DNA of 64,000 bases, taken from contig KV419412.1 of the NCBI GenBank assembly GCA_001630475.1, positions 270,867-334,866 on the forward strand, written 5' to 3'. The stretch's first letter is position 1; each line of letters opens with the position of its first letter. Of the stretch, positions 12,755 to 27,178 are shown piece after piece. Position numbers and translations under genes: made by a program. The notes under the pieces are model-generated. The model was not told the DNA's origin. It did not search any database and saw only the letters and a list, made by a program, of their open reading frames with translations. The DNA is from Sistotremastrum niveocremeum HHB9708 (lineage: Eukaryota > Basidiomycota > Agaricomycetes > Sistotremastrales > Sistotremastraceae).

Positions 12755-14128
12755 TTAGTTTGCGAGAGCATTGATAGTAGAGAACCAATCTGCCTTCTTA
12801 TTGTAATCGTCATCCCAGAGAAGAGCGCCCCCCTGACCCGCGAAAGTCGAGGGGACCCACGAGTACAGATCAGTGATGCCCCAAGTAGTCTGCATTGGCG
12901 CACGTAAGTGGGGCACTAGCAATGCAAGAAGTTATAGACGTACCACTCCAACGCAGCGCTTCACAGATTGACATGCGTTGATTACTTCCTCAAATTGCTG
13001 GGCTTGATTCGTCGTGTCCGCGTCGGTAGTTGGGAGGTCATACTACACGGTCATTTACTTAGCGCCCATACAGGATCATCGTAGTCGCAATGCTTACCCG
13101 GATATCGAGTTCAGTAACAGCAAGGTCAAGACCTAGTGATGTGAAGCGCTCCATGTTGCCGGCGATATCGGGAGGAAGTTCATTCAAAATGAAATGACTC
13201 TGAAAGAAAATAGTCAGAAAATAATGAATGACGGTAGTTGATGTAATGGCTGACTTCGAAGCCTATCCCGTCCAGAAGTCCCTTGCTCACAAGACCTTGA
13301 GCCAATGTCAACATTGCGTCGGACTTTGCATTCGCGCTCTCGATGTTGAAGTCGTTCTGGGTGATAGGTTAGTATTACGTCATCGTTGGAAAGACCAGAC
13401 TCGCTATGTAGAGCTTGGCATGAGGGTCGAATTTACGCGCTTGCTGGAGAGCCAGCGTGATGTATTCTTCGCCCATAGCATTGAAGAATGTGTCATTCTT
13501 GAACGTTCCGTCATCATTGAAAGGTTCATTGACAACATCCCTACATTTGCAGTCAGATCAAGGGATGTTTGGATGTCGCCAAAACGTACCAGGCATAGCA
13601 ATCCCCAGCGAAATGAGACACAACACCCTCGATGTGGCTCAGCATGGCTTGCTTGACCTGACTCGTCGGGAGCGTGGTGACGTAGGGCGCCAGCTGACTA
13701 TCCCAAACGAGATTGTGACACCGAAGCTTCATGTCTATTACGAGGCTTCAGTCATGACTTCGCTGAAGGAAAGTTTGAACTCACTGTTTCTCTTCGTAAA
13801 CTGCACAATGACCTCAGCTGGGGTGAAGTTGAATTTGCCATTTTCGGGTTCGACGATTTCCCTGTGATCCGGTCAGAGGATATTTATTTAGCGAGTGTCA
13901 TATAACTTGCCATTTCATCTCGTTCTCGGGCGTTGCAGCAGAAAACTGCTGAGCGGCGAGTTGGGCAAATTTCGGATCACTTGCATTCTGAAGATGTCCT
14001 TGACCCAGTGCTGCCCCGAAGTACCGGGGAAGGGCAGCATCTTTCAACGTGCTCACAGCTGCCGCCGCGTGAGCGGTTAATGGCAAAGAAGACACGGAGA
14101 GGGCGAAAGTCAAGATAGACGAGATCAT
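12755..14128 (-). CDS. Endo-1,4-beta-xylanase, glycoside hydrolase family 10
   Basis: Secreted retaining xylanase that cleaves the xylan backbone. The ATG at 14128 opens a signal peptide (MISSILTFALSVSSLPLTAH) followed by ALPRYFGAALGQGHLQNAS and FAAQQFSAATPENEMKW-type sequence (read here as AAQQFSAATPENEMKW), the family N-terminal signature. The acid/base Glu lies in DVVNEPFNDDGTFKND and the nucleophile Glu in LDLAVTELDIR. The C-terminal part reads GITDLYSWVPSTFAGQGGAL and LLWDDDYNKKADWFSTINAL, ending at TAA 12757-12755. Many short introns interrupt it. There is no carbohydrate-binding module at either end, so it is a catalytic-domain-only enzyme. Confidence 0.93.
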
Positions 14129-14194
14129 TGGGCCAGGAAGAGGAGAGCAGAGAAGTGGCTTCGAAGACGAAGTGGAAGGAGGACGATCTTTAGA

Positions 14195-14202
14195 TTTTTA
14201 TA
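14195..14202 (-). promoter_or_regulatory. TATA box of the GH10 gene
   Basis: TATAAAAA on the minus strand, about 67 nt upstream of the ATG at 14128. Confidence 0.55.
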
Positions 14203-14203
14203 C

Positions 14204-15764
14204 GACGCTCTTCAACCTCATGTCATTGCCAGACGCAAATATAGCACAGGGATCCCTTGTGCATGACCAGCCTACTTCCAGACGAATTCAGGATGTGAGA
14301 GAAATGTTCAAAGGATGGTTATGAAGAGTAGGGTTGCTAACGCTCGGGCCGTCCCTCAACAGCTGACGCGGACCGTCATGGCTTCAAGTTGTCTTTGTCA
14401 AGGAGTTAGGAGGAGCGGGAGGAGCACAGAAGCCAGGTATTGCTACCGAAGCTCTCGATCGTTGACCGATGGCAGTTTGCGGAAAGTTTCGGGACAGCGT
14501 TTCGCCGCGTCGTGGCAAGTTCTTCCCATCTACAGTCCAGAGAAGACAGTAGTCGAACCTGGAAAGGTTGATGATCACCAGGGATCATAGGTCCAGTGAC
14601 ATTGATTTCCCCGAGGAACCTCTGTCGCACGGAATAGGCTAGGTTGTGGAGACGGTGAGCGGGATTCTTGAGCGGATCTATGAAGAACACCTCCGCATGG
14701 CTGCCTCAACATGTTAGAAGGATCTTGGTATTGAACCGAAGACAGAATCGATCTTCACAAAGAGGAGGGAGGGTTACAATATTGTAAGCCGGGGTAATCA
14801 ACGTAGTCCACGTAGTCTACGGACGAGCCTGGCCATGCTGGCTAAGGATGTAAACGTAGAAGTCCTTATGCGGACTCATATTGATGAGCGCGGGGTGAAT
14901 CTATTGCTTCCAGAAGCTGGATCAATAGTTGGGAGACCCCGTGACCCTTCTTCATGGCTGGCACCATAGATGATGCATCGGTGTCCCGCAGATGGAGAAG
15001 AGGGGTGGGGGGTTTGCAGTCAAATATGGATCGACATGCGCAGATGACACCAGCAGGGAGGCGAATAGATGACTCATATTTACATGTAATAGCACTGCTA
15101 TGAATGCTTGCCAACGATCCAAGACATTCGCATCTTTGTCTCGTACTGGGAAATCCAGAGTTGTCGTTCGCCTATCGATATCGTCGAGGTTCAATTCCAA
15201 AACCTAGATAAATTTAGGAACTGTAAAACGCAAAGGAACATCCACAGTAGATGCCTACCGTATTTACAAGGTACAGTGCATCTGCCCGATAGATTTGACG
15301 ACCGCATCCTGGCTCCGACGTGCTGTGATTGGAAGGAACCGCCTTAGAGCCTCGAACTGAGTAATCGCGCGACAAGGAGCTTCAGTACTCGTAGAACCTA
15401 TGAAACTCGAGAATTTGATTTATGTGAAGATGCCTGGATTGCGAGTCGACGTCAGCGGTACGAAAGGCCTGGAAAGACGGGAGACCGTGGCAGTTCGAAC
15501 ACTTGGCTTACATAAGTAAATCGGGTCTTCGACTGGTCTTCGCTGTCTTCGCCTGTTCAAGTGCAAACCAAACGTTTCGCCTTGATCGATTCACTATGAA
15601 GGCTCTTCATTATTGATCATTTGATGGACATTTTCGACGATCAATTCAAGCTCACTTCAATACCCCGTTTTGGCTTCCACCGTGTCTAAGCCATCATCAT
15701 CGCCTGCACGTGCTGCATAAGCTCGTACATACTAAATATATTCCCTAAAACGGGAATTATAGGA
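14204..15764. other. Intergenic, no gene recognised
   Basis: Minus-strand frames at 14406-14690 and 14866-15200 (for example LDDIDRRTTTLDFPVRDKDA) look mildly protein-like but match no family I know. They may be relics. Confidence 0.35.
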
Positions 15765-16720
15765 TCAATGCATATGTTCAAGGTGGACACTGCTATTCCA
15801 GACCGTTTTCATCTCGTGAGTCTTTGCCCAATCGAATATAGCGTCCCAATTTTTACATTTATGAACGACGTCAGTCCTCGGAAAATTACCTCCTCGGATG
15901 TCACTCCATTGCCATACATTTGGAGTAACATCAGCATTGCATATCAGGCTTTCTCGGACAGTGTTCACGCAATGATCGAGGTGATCCGGCGCCGGCTGAC
16001 CAGCGATAAGAGGCTGCTCAAAGACTTGGGGACCATAGCGCTGGGGCCACAATGCCTTCCGAATGATGTTCTACTCGCAACTGGTCAAATTTTGGTGCAA
16101 TTTAATGTTTGTCGAACTCACCAGGCAGTGGAGTTGGTGAAATATATCCAATGATACGATGTAATGGCCAGGATCATCGGGAATTTCTTCCGTCCAGTTA
16201 GTAAGTAACATCGCCTCTTTCTTCGTGATTCGAGATACTCCAACTATTTCGGTCATAAGTGAAGCGGCGATGAGATTGAACATCTTGAGACTCACTGTTG
16301 TATAATGATTCCCATGCTTTGTCAGTGGCGTCAGTGGGAGGGCCATGATATTGCGTGAATAGAGCGGAGGAGGGGAAAACATGCGGTTCGTAGGAAACAA
16401 TGCTGTGTGCAGGAGCTACGAGGCCTTTCAGTATATGTACGTTGAGTTAAAATTTCAGACCAACAGTACGGAAAAGATGATGACATTGTCTCTCTGCCCT
16501 CGTTTTCTGTGGCTCTACACCACGAGCCATGGTGGTAATAGTTTGACAATATTAGATGGACGTTGAGAAGAAATGAGCCAGTGAATATCGCTAGGGTCGC
16601 TATGCTTCGAATCGATGAGAGCCGGAGGAGACGAGACTTCGGGAGTCGGGGATCAAGGCTTTCGTGAGCAGAGGGTTCAGACTCGAGTGAGGATGGTAAA
16701 CGATGGTATGGTCCCGCCAT
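15765..16720 (-). CDS. UstYa-like (DUF3328) oxidase-type membrane protein
   Basis: UstYa-family proteins act as oxidases or cyclases in fungal ribosomal-peptide (dikaritin) and related pathways. The ATG at 16720 gives a short cytosolic leader (MAGPYHRLPSSLESEP), then one membrane helix (IATLAIFTGSFLLNVHLI). Exon 2 reads PAHSIVSYEPHVFPSSALFT and QYHGPPTDATDKAWESLYN. Exon 3 reads VGVSRITKKEAMLLTNW and YIVSLDIFHQLHCL with the first HxxHC motif. Exon 4 reads NIIRKALWPQRYGPQVFEQP and DHLDHCVNTVRESLICNADV with the second HxxHC motif, then TPNVWQW and ends at 15765. Both metal-binding motifs and the full length are intact. It is divergent from the small secreted peptide at 17382. Confidence 0.88.
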
Positions 16721-17381
16721 CCTACGAAAACAGAGCAGAGTCAGCAGGAAGACAAAGCAGATCGCACAGAATAAGACCACGCTTTCATTAAATATGTTCC
16801 CGATGGAATGGATCCATCTTTGTTTCAGTTATAGGTAGACCCTGAGTATGAGAAATCCAGATTAGCATCACCCAGTCGCACAGATTGCGAGAGAACTGGA
16901 TTTCGCAGGACGGATGCCGTTTTCTACCTGGTCGACTCTTATCGAGGCCGAGTTTATAGCGCAAAGCTTCAGAGCGTCACATACAGAGTATTGAGCTTAC
17001 CAGACTCTGCATCACGTCTACACACGGCGATCACCATTGATGCTATCGCGGTTTACGCGCTGAAAACTCGATACTACGAGGTTCTCTCTCCAAGACGGAA
17101 TCCATTTCCAGTTCTCTTGACGGATATCTTCACAGGACCACATCTCCCGTGAATATTCTCCCAGTTTCGGAGCTCCAAATCTGATAGCAGATGAATACAT
17201 TCTCATCACCATGTCCAAATGTATGAAGAGTGCTGACGAATATAACCCTTCGCTGGGAAATTGCGCATGGTTGTTTGCCTCATGAGACAGCCAACACTGA
17301 GCCGCCATTCGTATAAGAGGGGTATAACCAGCTGCGTCTCTTCTTCCCACCGTCGCAAGATCAGCTAACCGACTCTCAGAT
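16721..17381. other. Divergent intergenic region between UstYa-like gene and secreted peptide
   Basis: A minus-strand frame of 110 codons (17018-17350) has no recognisable domain and overlaps the expected promoter; I do not call it a gene. Confidence 0.4.
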
Positions 17382-17656
17382 ATGTTCCATAAGGTTTACC
17401 TATCCCTCGTGGTTGTTGCACTTGCTTTCGTGGCCGCAGCCGCTCCTGCTCCTGTCGCCGAGGCAGACGCGGCTGCTGTGAGCTATCCATGGTCATAAAT
17501 TCACAACTCTAACTATTTCTGCGCCTCAGGTTACCTCTCCTTCCTCGAATCCCGACCGTATGTTCCTATTTTGGTAGTGCTCGCGTCAGCGAACATTTCG
17601 CAACTTGAGATGTTGCACAATCAGGTTCGTCAAATTCTTTGCATGAGGTTAGATAG
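17382..17656 (+). CDS. Tiny secreted peptide precursor, function unknown
   Basis: The ATG at 17382 opens a textbook signal peptide (MFHKVYLSLVVVALAFVAAA) followed by APAPVAEADAAA. With two good GT-AG introns (donors GTGAGC and GTATGT) the product is about 50 residues, ending VTSPSSNPDRSSNSLHEVR before TAG 17654-17656. Without splicing of intron 1 it would end AAAVSYPWS. No Cys, no CaaX box and no Kex2-separated repeats are seen, so it is neither a hydrophobin nor a mating pheromone. It is divergent from the UstYa-like gene, which raises the possibility of a ribosomal-peptide precursor, but the usual repeated cores are absent. Confidence 0.5.
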
Positions 17657-18164
17657 GAGCTGATAGAGCAAAATAAGCCAATAAATGCCTCGAATTTGTA
17701 GTCTTTCATATGTCGAATAAATCGCAGAGACAACCATGGAATACATGCCGAGGGAATGTGAGGTTATGTCACTGCCCTCAGTTTCAATTCGCCAGCGCTT
17801 CGGATAGAAAGAGCGAGATCGGTTAAAAATTATTCCAGCGATGCCTTCATAAGAAAATGAACTCATAATATGAAACGAAACATGTCGACCTTGTCGACAA
17901 CTGCTTGAGAGACTCGTCGAGTTGATATCGTACACGAAGCACGGTAATAATCGTCAGCCCATGTATTTGAGCTATTTCTGCTCCGGAGCGCCGCTGATTG
18001 AATTATACATGAGGAACTCCCCGTCAACGAAATTATCGTCGTGGTTGAAATGCTCGGCGATAGCGGACATGTTGTTGCAACGGCTTCCGTATACGGGACG
18101 GCCACAATACTTGCAAACAACAAAATTCTGGTCATGAGCGGAACCGACCAAGAAATATCGGTAT

Positions 18165-20753
<2,589 letters not shown>

Positions 20754-20919
20754 AACTTTGATGAGCAGCCTGCACTGTTGCTACGACTTACAGGCTGTTG
20801 AACATGTTTACGTAATCTGCTATGTTCTCTGCGCTGCATTCATGCGTTCCGCGTCCTATAACTGAGCATCGCAGGCAACGACGCGAAACTCGCTTCAGTT
20901 TTGACCCCGAGTTCTCAAT

Positions 20920-23900
20920 ATGTCGGTCCCAGGCCGTCTGGAAGCAATGAACGCGTCGCCAACGCATTCCAAGTTGAGGGTCAGGATCACGCTCTCCGCG
21001 CCCTGGTTCGTCGCAGGCGGCGATATTACGGGCAAAATGGAGGTGGAATGTAGAGCTGATCGCATGATTGGAGTCGGCAGCATAATGGTTGAGTTGATTG
21101 CGACTGAAGGTACGTGATTCGCTCTGCATGCTATCCTTACTTGGCTGAGCACGACATCCCAGAGCTTGTGTCCAAGGCACATTCTGCTACATCATGTTTC
21201 ATACATTTTCATCAGCTTTTCCAAGGCCAAGGTCTCCCACCATCCAATGCCGTACATTCTCGCTCCGTCTCAGGAACTGACCCTTTCCCAATGTCATATT
21301 TCCCGGGTCGAAAGGGAATCACTACTTTTTTCTTTCGAATGAAGATTCCACCCATCTCTCCTGGCTCCGTCTCACTTGGTGGAGGGGTAGCCAAAGTACG
21401 CTATCAGATACGGGGGTCCGTTGAAGTCAGTTGGAGAGGAGCGAACAAAATTGTTACCGACACCAAGGAGGCTGTCATTGTCGAAACATGGCGCGACGAT
21501 GATCGACATGATGCTCAGAATATTATCCTGGGAGAAGGAGGAAAGTTCTGGGCCCAAGGAACTCTGCTGCGAGGATACGCTGTGGCCGGCGAAACCGCTG
21601 CAGTCGACCTGCACATCAAAAACCATACGGCCAAGAAGACGTCCAACCTTTCGCTCTCATTGGTCCGTGTTTTGGTCCCACCAGACGAATCACCGTCATC
21701 TCCATCCTTCAAACTTTCCGACACGGTTTTCACAGAGACGTTCAAGGGCCCGGAGTACTGTACCATTTTGACAATGGCGGCGGTGGGTTTGGACACGGAC
21801 AGTGTTCGGACGTTGCGGCGGTGCGGCGGACAGGTCGAGGGACATGGGACATGGCGGATTTCGGCGGCGGCGGCACTCAGTGAATGCGCATCCGGGCCTG
21901 TATGTTAGTGTCTGTGGGTTTGATTTACCTAGTAACAGCAAATCCACCCTCAAAACCACAATATATACCCACATAAAATGCTACAATGAACTTGACAATG
22001 AAGGTACTATTAGTTGTTACTGTGACGTCACACTAGTTGTCCCGGCAGTTCTTCAGCTCGGGACACGGAAATCTGTATTTTAACCGGCGGCGGCGAGCCT
22101 TCGGGACACGGGACCATCCGCCATTGTCAAAATGGTACAGTATGTCGTCGGGCCGTCCAGCGAAGGCCTTGCTAAATTGGTCTTCGATGTCCCGAAGAAT
22201 GCGACAGGTGTTCGCGGTGGAAAAAGATTGAACCAAAGAGGGCAGACCTTCGATCCCATCTTCGAGATCCAATGTCTTGTGAGAATCAAGATTGGGCTTG
22301 GACCGTTTCCCAAGTGAGCCGCCAGCATTATCTTATCGTGTCTTGATTCTGAACCAGTTAATAACAGCGAACTTGTACTCGATATACCCTTTGTTGTCTA
22401 TCACCCGTCTGTTATAAAGGCACATGAATCTATGGCACTACAGCCACCAAGACCCTTATTCGCTGGCTACAGCCGTGGTACCCCTACCCCTCCACTCCCA
22501 TCCCCAACATTCCAGAATTCATCGCGTCCAGTGTCCCCGTGGCCCGCTTCACCTCACTTCCCATATGAGCGCTCCATGGAGCAAGAGCAAAGCTACTTTC
22601 TTCAGCAGCACGCAGCATCGATCCCGGCTCCTGCATCTCCAACGCGCAGCATACGCTCATACCATCCGCCTGTCAGTCCACACTCAAATTGGCCAGTACA
22701 AGCACCTTATGCGGCTGTGCCACCCGTGTTCCCGACCGGCGTTCAACCACAAGTGCATTACGCACGTCCCTTCCAGACAACCTTGCTTCAACGGCCAGCT
22801 AGTACAATAGCGATAACCTATCAACAACCTGCACGTCTTCCTGAGCCTCCTCTAGCTCAATCATATGACTCCCCGACAGGTCAACTGGCAAATCGTATCT
22901 CTCAGCACCTTCATCAGTCCTCTCGGAATCGGTCGACGTCACCTGTTCGACGAAGACCGATGTTACCACCTATTCCTTCCCCTCAGGATGTTTCTCGACA
23001 TGGGACAACGGAGTCCACTGTGCTCTCGCCACGACCTATGTCTTCTCCTAATCATTCGTTTGATTTCAAGACTGGCGTTGTAAGGAGTGAGAGGGTTGAA
23101 AAGCTCGAGATGATGGTGGAACGTGTTGGAAGAGCGAAGGCCATGACCAACGATGATCCGTTTATCTCCAAGGCAGTAGATCATACGGTCCAAGCATCGT
23201 CTTCATTTCTTCGTCAACCGGATGCAGTCGTTCAAAACAGTCAGCCATGCATCCCAGACGCCTCAACTATAACAGCAACTTTCCCACCCAGTGGCAAAGA
23301 TAACAGCCCTGTGCCGTTGATGCCCGGCGACATTCCGCAATCTGACATCGCACTGCGTGATCGAAGAGGCGGGCTTGACGCTTTAGAGAGAAAACTCCTC
23401 GGAGAGGTTGGAACGCAAAGGATTAAACTTGACCACCAAAGGCCGACCTCGCTAGCCGACCTAGGCTTTTCAACTTCATCCTTAGCTCCCCAGGCGTCAA
23501 TGGATCAACCAACGATGTCCAGAAGATCAAGTCCGACTCTCAGGCCTCCGGGCCACGCATCTGCTATATATGGAGAAGCTCTCCCTGATGGCAGAGAATC
23601 TGCCCCCTTCGCCGAGAGCTCTCCGCTACAAGGGTCAGGCTTTACGGACCTGGAGACTGCTTCATTTCGACATCCGGTTCCTCGCTCCGTTATACCCGAA
23701 GGCATAGCTTACCATGATCGTGCTCCCGTTGACGGCGGCAAGCTCTTAGAGCCCAAGCCAATCCGTCTACAGATGCGCAAGTTCAACGCGGAGAACCTCC
23801 GCCTCCCTGAAGATTCCGAGAACAAACATCCCATTTATTCAGGGAAGGTAGACGGCTGTGCAACGATCACATCTACGCCTTCCACGTGGGCGTCGCCATC

Positions 23901-24279
23901 GAGTCCGACTTCACCTCAAGTACGTTCGTATGGTACAGGGAGCTCAGCGACCAAGCGATCACCTATCAAGACTGTCAATCCCAATTTATCACCGGACCGC
24001 CCGACGAATGAAAACAAGTCGTATTCCGGCGGTGGCTCACCTCATCAGCCTGCAAAGGTTACTTCATCGCCTGCAGTCTTATCGGAATCATACGCTACTC
24101 CCGTCCTGTCCTATGCTGCCGGAGTGGATTCCTATTCGTTATCTCCTCGAATGAGTAAACCGAATTCGACTGTCAGAGGTTTATTCGGAGAGTCTGTTGA
24201 ACAAGTAACGTCGCCAGCTTCAGAGCTGACTTTCGGGAAAGCCAAGCTGCAAGACCTCATCAAAAGATACCAGACATGA
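20920..24279 (+). CDS. Arrestin-like protein with long Pro/Ser-rich tail, interrupted by a TIR element
   Basis: Exon 1 (ATG 20920) gives KLRVRITLSAPWFVAGGDIT and GKMEVECRA, the first strands of an arrestin N-domain. Exon 2 adds YFPGRKGITTFFFRMKIPP, KVRYQIRGSVEVSW and the C-domain start GTLLRGYAVAGETAAVDLHI. The arrestin C-domain resumes at 22141 with VVGPSSEGLAKLVFDVPKNA, FDPIFEIQCLVRIKIGLGPF and, after an intron, LVLDIPFVVYHPSVIKAHES. The remaining 600 or so residues are rich in Pro, Ser and Gln and end KAKLQDLIKRYQT. I see no clear PPxY ubiquitin-ligase motif. Between 21755 and 22141 the frame is broken by the insertion described separately, so the gene is either disrupted or uses the insert as an intron. 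Alpha-arrestins usually adapt membrane cargo for ubiquitination. Confidence 0.75.
21758..22140. mobile_element. TA-flanked TIR element (MITE, Tc1/mariner-like target) in the arrestin gene
   Basis: The left end CTGTACCATTTTGACAATGG (continuing CGG) is an exact inverted copy of the right end, giving 23-bp perfect terminal repeats plus weaker inner similarity. TA at 21756-21757 and TA at 22141-22142 form the expected target duplication. Removing 383 bp plus one TA restores GAG TAT GTC, that is KGPEY|VVGPSS, the continuous arrestin reading frame. The insert has no transposase and contains in-frame stops, so it is a non-autonomous element. Confidence 0.88.
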
Positions 24280-24703
24280 ATATTGTACCAAATTGGATGT
24301 CGGGTTCGCTTTATTATCATATCTTTATTTCTTCTGAGTCAGAATTCGTACCCTTTCCTGTCATGCTCTCTTTGCTATACCTTTGCTCTACATTCGATGC
24401 ACGATCTTGACGACCTTCATGACGTTCTCCTATGCCTGCCTGGATCCCACTGTTGTATCATTTCATATACATCACAACCGCAATGCCGAGAGAATGAATT
24501 TCTTGTACCACCCTTTTCCAAATAACTGTTAAAATCGCTGCATGGATTTGGATTTGGATTTGTATTTGAGAAGAGTGACGTTCGAACCGAAGTATGTACA
24601 GTGATCGCAGAATCGCACAACAGTAGTAAGCTGGATATATCGATCTATACAAATTAAATCTCAGGCGAGACACACATACGCTACGTATACCAGCATGTCT
24701 AAT
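24280..24703. other. Convergent intergenic region
   Basis: 3' flanks of the arrestin and F-box genes; contains a short GGATTT repeat run around 24544-24566. No gene seen. Confidence 0.5.
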
Positions 24704-26366
24704 TTAATATTGTATACAGTAAAGACATCGATCAGGAGCACTCAGCGAGTCATTATAACGTTCCACATAGAAGCCGCCATAAGCCAGATCCACTCCCACA
24801 ACTTCGAACCTATACGGAAGACTAGTATTCTCGGGCCAGTTTTCCCTCTGCATTCTAAGATCCGGTGGAATTAGGACTCTAGTCCATCTCAGCCCATCGG
24901 ATTGAACGATAGGATCAGGGAGGAATGGCTTGTATATGTCCGGCAAAGGTGGTTGATAGGCTAGCGTCTGATGAATAGGATTCGACTGTGAGCCGCCGAC
25001 CATCCATACAGAGGTGATCTTCTCACAGAATATTCTCGCTTGCACCGACATGCTATCTCCCGATAGATTGAATCGGGGGCTAACCATCTCATCGCGATTG
25101 AGGCCCCATGAATTGTGCATTGAACATATAGGGATAGAGAGGGATGATAAATTGGGTGTACGTTCTCGGAGATCGAACCAGGGTACGGGGACGCCGAGGT
25201 CGTCTGGGAGAAGAGCGCTGGAGGCGTATGGAAACTCTTCAGACGGAAGCGATATGTCCGTGATGGTCTTTCGCAGGGGTGGGAGCTCGTGTGGGACATC
25301 GACGACGCAGACTTTACGACGAGACCAGTTGGGAGAGTGAGCATCGGGATAATGTTCTTCGATCGTGCAGATGATCTGTGGAAGATGAGGGTGTATATAA
25401 GCTTCCCATGGTCCAGTCTGGAGATTCATTAGTATAATTCTGTAAGGTGAGTTAGATTGAAAACGTACGACTTCCCAGCCGTTGGTGTTCCCGGCGTTGA
25501 TATACGATATGCCCGTATTGTTTACCCAATTGATGACTAGCATGTTCTGACGCTTCGAGAGGCAGACGAGTAGCGAGCCCCTGAGAGATATCTTCGACAC
25601 GCTGATGGTGTCCGTATGACACGGCATCTGCCATTTCAATGTAACGGTGGGAAGGATATCTTCCTCGTCTCTCTTCGGCAGACGAAGCGTAAATACCGAG
25701 ATGCAGCTGAAAGTGAATCAGCCTAAAATGCCGAGTATCGCCTTCGAAGGGAGCTTACCTGTTTTCATTCTTGGATGGTCCTATGCATGCGAACAATATC
25801 CCATCGTCTCTTACAGTAGCATCCAACGCGCAGGTCGAATTCCAAGGCTTGAGACTAGGACAAATGATGGCATATTTGGACGTTTCTAGGTTGTAAAGCA
25901 CGAGGTGAAGGTTATCGTCGGTATCGCAATGCGATGCGAGGATGACCCATTCGTTCCCTGGAATGGCAGAGACGAATTCAGGATGCCCTTGGAAAGGTGT
26001 ATCGAGCTCTTTGACTCTGCGATAGCTTTTAGGCAGTCGCGGGGCTTCAGGGTCGGCTAATGCTGCTTTGAGGCTGAGAGCTCTGACGGCGAGTGAGGGT
26101 AATGCGATGGCGGGGATTGAAGCGATGGTATAACCGGTAGGAAGAGGTAGTCTGTACGAGTCGCTTGCATCCCTCCAAATGCCTCTGAAGTTCAGCGAGA
26201 CAGAACGAAGATAGTGCGAAGTCTAATCAAGCTGACATCAGTACTTCACTTCCGGAAACAGACAGAGGGAATATCTTACTCGGCTGGCATTCAAGACGTC
26301 GCGGATAGGTAGAGACGTTAATATCTGGAGAATCAGTTCAGTTGGCAGGTCGTCAAAGACTGCCAT
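24704..26366 (-). CDS. F-box protein
   Basis: The ATG at 26366 opens an F-box: MAVFDDLPTELILQILTSLP followed by IRDVLNASR, the Skp1-binding motif of SCF ubiquitin-ligase adaptors. After an intron the protein continues SLNFRGIWRDASDSYRLPLP and a long region with WD/kelch-like strand spacing but no countable repeats, for example GNEWVILASHCDTDDNLHLV. The last exon runs from LKWQMPCHTDTISVSKISLR to RFEVVGVDLAYGGFYVERYN, ending at 24704. This architecture (N-terminal F-box plus a roughly 450-residue beta-rich tail) is common and highly duplicated in Agaricomycetes. The substrate is unknown. Confidence 0.82.
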
Positions 26367-27178
26367 TGTGATTTCAAGAGTTGGTTTGGACAACAACATG
26401 ACCACCGTCATCTCAAGGACTTATATCGCTGGGTAGAGCAAAGGAAAGCCAGCACATCATGCGAGTGATGCCGTTTGACCGTAACCAGAACGGTCTAGGA
26501 CCAGAGCTTAGACCTTAGAACCTGCGGACTCGGAGCGATAGCCAAGATGCAGCATCGGCCGGCGATGTATCGGGACGCTCAACAGCTAGGAAGAGCCTCA
26601 GGCCTCAGTTCGCCTACTCAGGTTTATTATTGGGCAATTCCGTTGTAGTGATGGCCCTTCATAATGATGCGATGCCATACGTTCCAGAACATTTAACAAT
26701 TTCCTGATCGAAAAGGTTCAGAGTCAAGCCATGGCCATATGGATACACGTGTCAGAAATCAGGCACCCGCCGTCAAAATCACGATCAGGCATGGCACAGA
26801 CCTTTTCAAACCGGTTAGTAGTCGAGGTTTGATCTAAACAATCACACCACAATGCATTAATGCAATGAACAATAGTCATGGAACATGCTAGCGGTACAAG
26901 TTACAGAACACGACGGATTGATCTGATGAGGAAGAAAGACGGGCTCTGACGAACCTATTATAAGCTAGAGGGTCTACGAAAGCAGAAGTGATATATGCTA
27001 GTGAAACAGTATATACGAGCGTTATGATAATTAAGACGCTGCAATAAAGATAGTCATGCACGATGCAACCCACGGAGATCACATAAAGGGATCAGTGCCA
27101 AAAACCGAACGTCAAACGACATTCGATATCCAAGAAACTACTCACACGCCAGCCAATCGTGACATTGCCTTTCTCATT
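26367..27178. other. Intergenic
   Basis: About 800 bp of upstream flank of the F-box gene and 3' flank of the RING-like gene. Only one 64-codon frame is present; nothing recognised. Confidence 0.5.

Noticed and set aside
13404-13656. Frames opposite and within the xylanase gene
   Set aside because: Shadows of the GH10 exons, which carry the catalytic motifs in the other frame.
17018-17350. 110-codon minus-strand frame
   Set aside because: No domain, no partner exons, and it overlaps the likely promoter of the secreted peptide gene.
21696-22328. Minus-strand frames over the arrestin insertion
   Set aside because: They arise because the inverted repeat ends read similarly on both strands (TTYCTILTMA opposite PEYCTILTMA).
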